In this document: positions 61,595 to 64,000 of the stretch, piece by piece | Numbering within the stretch: position 1 is the first letter of the stretch | How the letters are laid out: each line of letters starts with the position of its first letter | Origin: Streptomyces globosus | GTDB taxonomy: Bacteria > Actinomycetota > Actinomycetes > Streptomycetales > Streptomycetaceae | DNA: 64,000 bases | Assembly: GCF_003325375.1 (NCBI RefSeq) | Contig: NZ_CP030862.1 | Location: forward strand, 3,103,501 to 3,167,500 | Direction of reading: 5' to 3' | Notes under the pieces: generated by a model | Databases searched by the model: none | What the model saw: only the letters and a program-made list of their open reading frames with translations | Told to the model about the DNA's origin: nothing | Translations under genes and position numbers: made by a program

Positions 61595-63157
61595 ATGGAA
61601 TCCGTGGACCTCAACGCCGCAGCCGACGAACTCTCCGCCGCACCCCTGCTCAACTGCCTGCTCAGGGAGGCGGCCGACCCCGAAGGCGGAGGTGTCCACC
61701 GGCTGCGCGCCACCGGGCGGCTGCTGCGGGTCCGCGGCGGCCGCCGGCCCGTGCGGCCCGAGCTGCGCACCCCGGACGGATGGCGGCCGCTCACCCACAG
61801 CGAGCTGGTGAAGCTCACCGCCGACGAGCTGTACCGGTACACGGGCGTGCCGAACGACGAACTGCCCGTCGAGATCGCCGACAGCCGCGCCGCCGTGGCC
61901 GCGCTGCTGGCCGCCCGCCGGGCCGCCGCGCCGCCGCAGGACGCCTACGTCCGCTCCGAGCAGGCCCTCGTCATGGGCCACCCCCACCACCCGGCCCCCA
62001 AGGCCCGCGGCGGGGCGCCCGCGGCGCGCTGGCTGCCGTACGCCCCGGAGGCGCACGGCCGGTTCCCGCTGGTCTTCCTCGGACTGCGCGAGGACCAGGC
62101 CGCCGACGAGGGCGGGGCCGCCGCGGCCGGCGCGGTCGACGCGCTGGCCGGCCTCCTGGACGGGCCGCGCCCGCCCGCCGGCTACCGGCTGCTGCCCGCC
62201 CACCCGTGGCAGCTGGAGCTGGTCTCGGCGTCGCCGGCGGTACGGGCGGCGTTCGCCGACGGGCGGCTGCTGCGGCTGGGCGAGAGCCGCCTGCCGGCCT
62301 GGCCGACCGCCTCGGTCCGCACCCTGTACGTGCCCGGAGGCGGCGGGCACAGCGGTGGGCACGGCGACCTGTTCGTGAAGTTCAGCCTCGACGTGCGGAT
62401 CACCAACGACGTCCGCCGGCTGTGGCGGCACGACCTGGTGAAGCTGCGCCGCACGGACGAGGCCGCCCGGGCCGGCTTCGAGGCGCTGCGCCGGGCCGGC
62501 TCGCCGGCGGCCTGGCTGTCCGACCGCGGCTACCGCACCGCCGCGTTCGCCTTCGAGGAGCTGGCGGTCCTGGTCCGCGACGGGCTGCGGCAGCACCTCG
62601 TGCCGGGCGCGGCGCCGGTGCTCGCGGCGGCCCTCGCCGAGGGGTACGAGGGCAGCCCGCTGGCCGCCGCGGCCGACCCGGAGGCCTGGTGGCGGGCGTA
62701 TCTGCGCCATGTCGTGCCGCCGGCGCTGGAGCTGTTCGCCCGGCACGGCGTGGTGCTGGAGGCGCACGCCCAGAACACCGTGGTCGCGTTCGACGCCCAC
62801 GGCATGCCCGTCCAAGCGCTGTTCCGCGACGCGGAGGGCGTGAAGCTGCCGGCGGACGGGGACCGCGCGGCCGCCTGGCAGCGGCTGGTCTACTGCCTGG
62901 TCGTCAACCACCTGGGCGGGGTGGGGGCGGCGCTCGCCGAGGCGCACCCCCGGGCCGCCGGGGCGGTGTGGCCGGCGGTGCGCGGGGAGTTCCGGCGGCA
63001 TGCGGCCGAACGGGGCCTGCCCGAGGCGGCGGAGCTGCTGACGGCGCCGTCCCTGCCGGCGAAGACGAACCTGCTGCTGCGGTGGACCCGCGCCGACGGC
63101 GCGGACGCCCGCTACATCCCGCTGCCGAACCCCCTGCTGGCGGACGCGGAGGCTTAG
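61595..63157 (+). CDS. IucA/IucC-family NIS siderophore synthetase, second copy
   Basis: 520 residues. Motifs: GHPHHPAPKARGG, LLPAHPWQLELV (HPWQ), VKFSLDVRITNDVRRL (ATP loop), LEAHAQNTVVAFDAHG and a C-terminal SLPAKTNLLLRW. It clearly differs from its divergent neighbour, so the two probably carry out successive condensations. Neither a monooxygenase for hydroxamate formation nor a transporter lies within the window. Confidence 0.92.
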   Translation: MESVDLNAAADELSAAPLLNCLLREAADPEGGGVHRLRATGRLLRVRGGRRPVRPELRTPDGWRPLTHSELVKLTADELYRYTGVPNDELPVEIADSRAAVAALLAARRAAAPPQDAYVRSEQALVMGHPHHPAPKARGGAPAARWLPYAPEAHGRFPLVFLGLREDQAADEGGAAAAGAVDALAGLLDGPRPPAGYRLLPAHPWQLELVSASPAVRAAFADGRLLRLGESRLPAWPTASVRTLYVPGGGGHSGGHGDLFVKFSLDVRITNDVRRLWRHDLVKLRRTDEAARAGFEALRRAGSPAAWLSDRGYRTAAFAFEELAVLVRDGLRQHLVPGAAPVLAAALAEGYEGSPLAAAADPEAWWRAYLRHVVPPALELFARHGVVLEAHAQNTVVAFDAHGMPVQALFRDAEGVKLPADGDRAAAWQRLVYCLVVNHLGGVGAALAEAHPRAAGAVWPAVRGEFRRHAAERGLPEAAELLTAPSLPAKTNLLLRWTRADGADARYIPLPNPLLADAEA

Positions 63158-63242
63158 GGGGTGTTGCGAGCGTCCCGCACGGCGCCCCCGGGGCGGCGGG
63201 ATCCGGCCAAGGTGGGCGCGGGGCCCCTCTCCCGCCTCACTC

Positions 63243-63269
63243 AGAGGTATAGACCAATGCTACGTTGGT
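63243..63269. promoter_or_regulatory. GntR-type operator upstream of the GntR gene
   Basis: AGAGGTATAGACCAAT resembles the GntR/HutC (DasR-like) site, matching its AGTGGTCTAGACCACT consensus at 13 of 16 positions. It overlaps a second inverted repeat, ACCAA-N7-TTGGT (63253-63269). It is 42 bp before the start codon, suiting autoregulation. Confidence 0.55.
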
Positions 63270-63310
63270 GGAGACCGCGCAATCCTTGACCGACCGTCAG
63301 AGGAGAAGCC

Positions 63311-64000
63311 ATGTCCTCGTCCCCGCGGGACGGCGGCCCGGCCGCCGTGCCCAAGTACCAGCGGATCGCCGCAGCGCTGCGGCAGGAGCTCCAGGACGCC
63401 GTCCACGGCCCCGGAGGCAGACTCCCCTCCGAGCGCACCCTGGCGGCCCGGTACCGCGTCAACCGGCAGACCGTCCGCGCCGCGCTCCAGCAGTTGCGCG
63501 ACGACGGCCTGATCGTCACCGAGCGCCGCGGCACCCGCTCGGCCGCCCCCGCGCCCGCACCCGGCCCCGCGCCCGCCCCCGCCCTGCCCGCGGGGGCCCC
63601 GGCCGCCTCCGGAGCCGCCGCCCCCGGCGCGCCGCCCGGCGCCGTACTCGTGCAGAGCTGGCTCGCCCGGGTCACCGTGCCGCCCTCCCTCGCCGCGCAG
63701 CTCGGCATGCAGGGCGGCGAGCGCACCCTGGTCCACCACCGCCGCGAGCGCGGCCCCGCCGGGCAGACCCTCCAGCACGCCGTCACCTACGTCTGCCCCC
63801 GCGCCCTCGCCGAGGCACCCGAGCTGGCCGGCTACCGCCGCGCCGCGGCCGTACGGGACGAGGACCCCGGGCCCCTCGACCGCTGGCTCGACCGCGCCGC
63901 CCGCGAGGGCCGCGTCGCCGAGACCATCACCATGACCCTCAGCAGCCGCCCCGCGTCCGCAGCCGCCGCCGGCGGCCTGTCCGTGCGCCGCACCCTGCAC
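63311..64000 (+). CDS. GntR/HutC-family regulator, 3' end beyond the window
   Basis: At least 230 residues are visible from ATG 63311 (AGGAGAAG upstream); the frame is open to the last base. The N-terminal winged helix (PKYQRIAAALRQELQDAV, GRLPSERTLAARYRVNRQTV, ALQQLRDDGLIVTERRGTRS) is typical of GntR. An unusually long Ala/Pro linker (about 77-115) joins a UTRA-like ligand domain (VLVQSWLARVTVPPSLAAQLGM, TLVHHRRERGPAG). It probably senses a sugar-phosphate or similar metabolite. Target genes may lie outside the window. Confidence 0.88.
   Translation, partial: MSSSPRDGGPAAVPKYQRIAAALRQELQDAVHGPGGRLPSERTLAARYRVNRQTVRAALQQLRDDGLIVTERRGTRSAAPAPAPGPAPAPALPAGAPAASGAAAPGAPPGAVLVQSWLARVTVPPSLAAQLGMQGGERTLVHHRRERGPAGQTLQHAVTYVCPRALAEAPELAGYRRAAAVRDEDPGPLDRWLDRAAREGRVAETITMTLSSRPASAAAAGGLSVRRTLH

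Overview
The window reads as chromosomal DNA of a Streptomyces (high-GC actinomycete). G+C is very high with near-saturated G/C at third codon positions. It carries a chaplin, two tyrosinase (MelC-type) operons, a mycothiol-dependent formaldehyde dehydrogenase, a secreted cholesterol oxidase, multidomain secreted subtilases and several leaderless-type promoters. No phage, insertion sequence, integrase or CRISPR array is visible, so this looks like ordinary chromosome rich in species-variable genes.

Layout. 1-4.7 kb: the end of a PNGase A-like protein, a membrane Ser/Thr kinase, a squalene/phytoene synthase-family protein, and a LysM/transglycosylase cell-wall hydrolase with a long leader containing a Crp-like site. 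4.7-8.9 kb: a DapA-family gene divergent from a LysR regulator, then S-(hydroxymethyl)mycothiol dehydrogenase and a PIG-L deacetylase. 8.9-12.9 kb: a translationally coupled quinone oxidoreductase and two acyl-CoA dehydrogenases, then a GNAT. 12.9-18.6 kb: the first tyrosinase operon, a chaplin, a small secreted protein, two esterases and a RimJ/L-type GNAT. 19-21 kb: an MFS transporter directly followed by a FhuF-like ferric reductase. 21-27 kb: a subtilase with P-domain, a C4-dicarboxylate symporter and its divergent DcuS/DcuR-type two-component system. 27-30.4 kb: the second tyrosinase operon, glutamate decarboxylase and a DUF817 remnant.

30.4-37.5 kb is the most unusual stretch. It holds an ECF-type sigma factor fused to a ZAS-like anti-sigma motif, a membrane segment and an extracellular CAP domain. 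Next come two tRNA genes with CCA anticodons flanking an aldo/keto reductase. Last is an ABC exporter whose ATPase is fused to an extracytoplasmic S15-type hydrolase. 37.7-45 kb: ATP-dependent DNA ligase, an XRE-cupin regulator with a 40-residue membrane protein behind a 36-bp inverted repeat, a reductase/AhpD-like pair, cholesterol oxidase and a DHA2 exporter. 45-52.5 kb: a 1194-residue subtilase, then a small unexplained cluster. That cluster contains a serine-hydrolase relative lacking its SxxK, a leaderless 49-codon ORF coupled to a short P450 without a normal I-helix motif, and two coupled helical proteins. 52.5-59.9 kb: gluconokinase, a glyoxalase-fold protein, an ABC exporter, small membrane proteins, a trypsin-like protease and a methyltransferase. 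59.9-64 kb: two divergent NIS siderophore synthetases and a GntR regulator cut by the window end.

The best candidates for undescribed biology are the self-contained transmembrane sigma factor, the hydrolase-ABC fusion and the P450 mini-cluster. All functions are inferred from reading the sequence; no database search was run.
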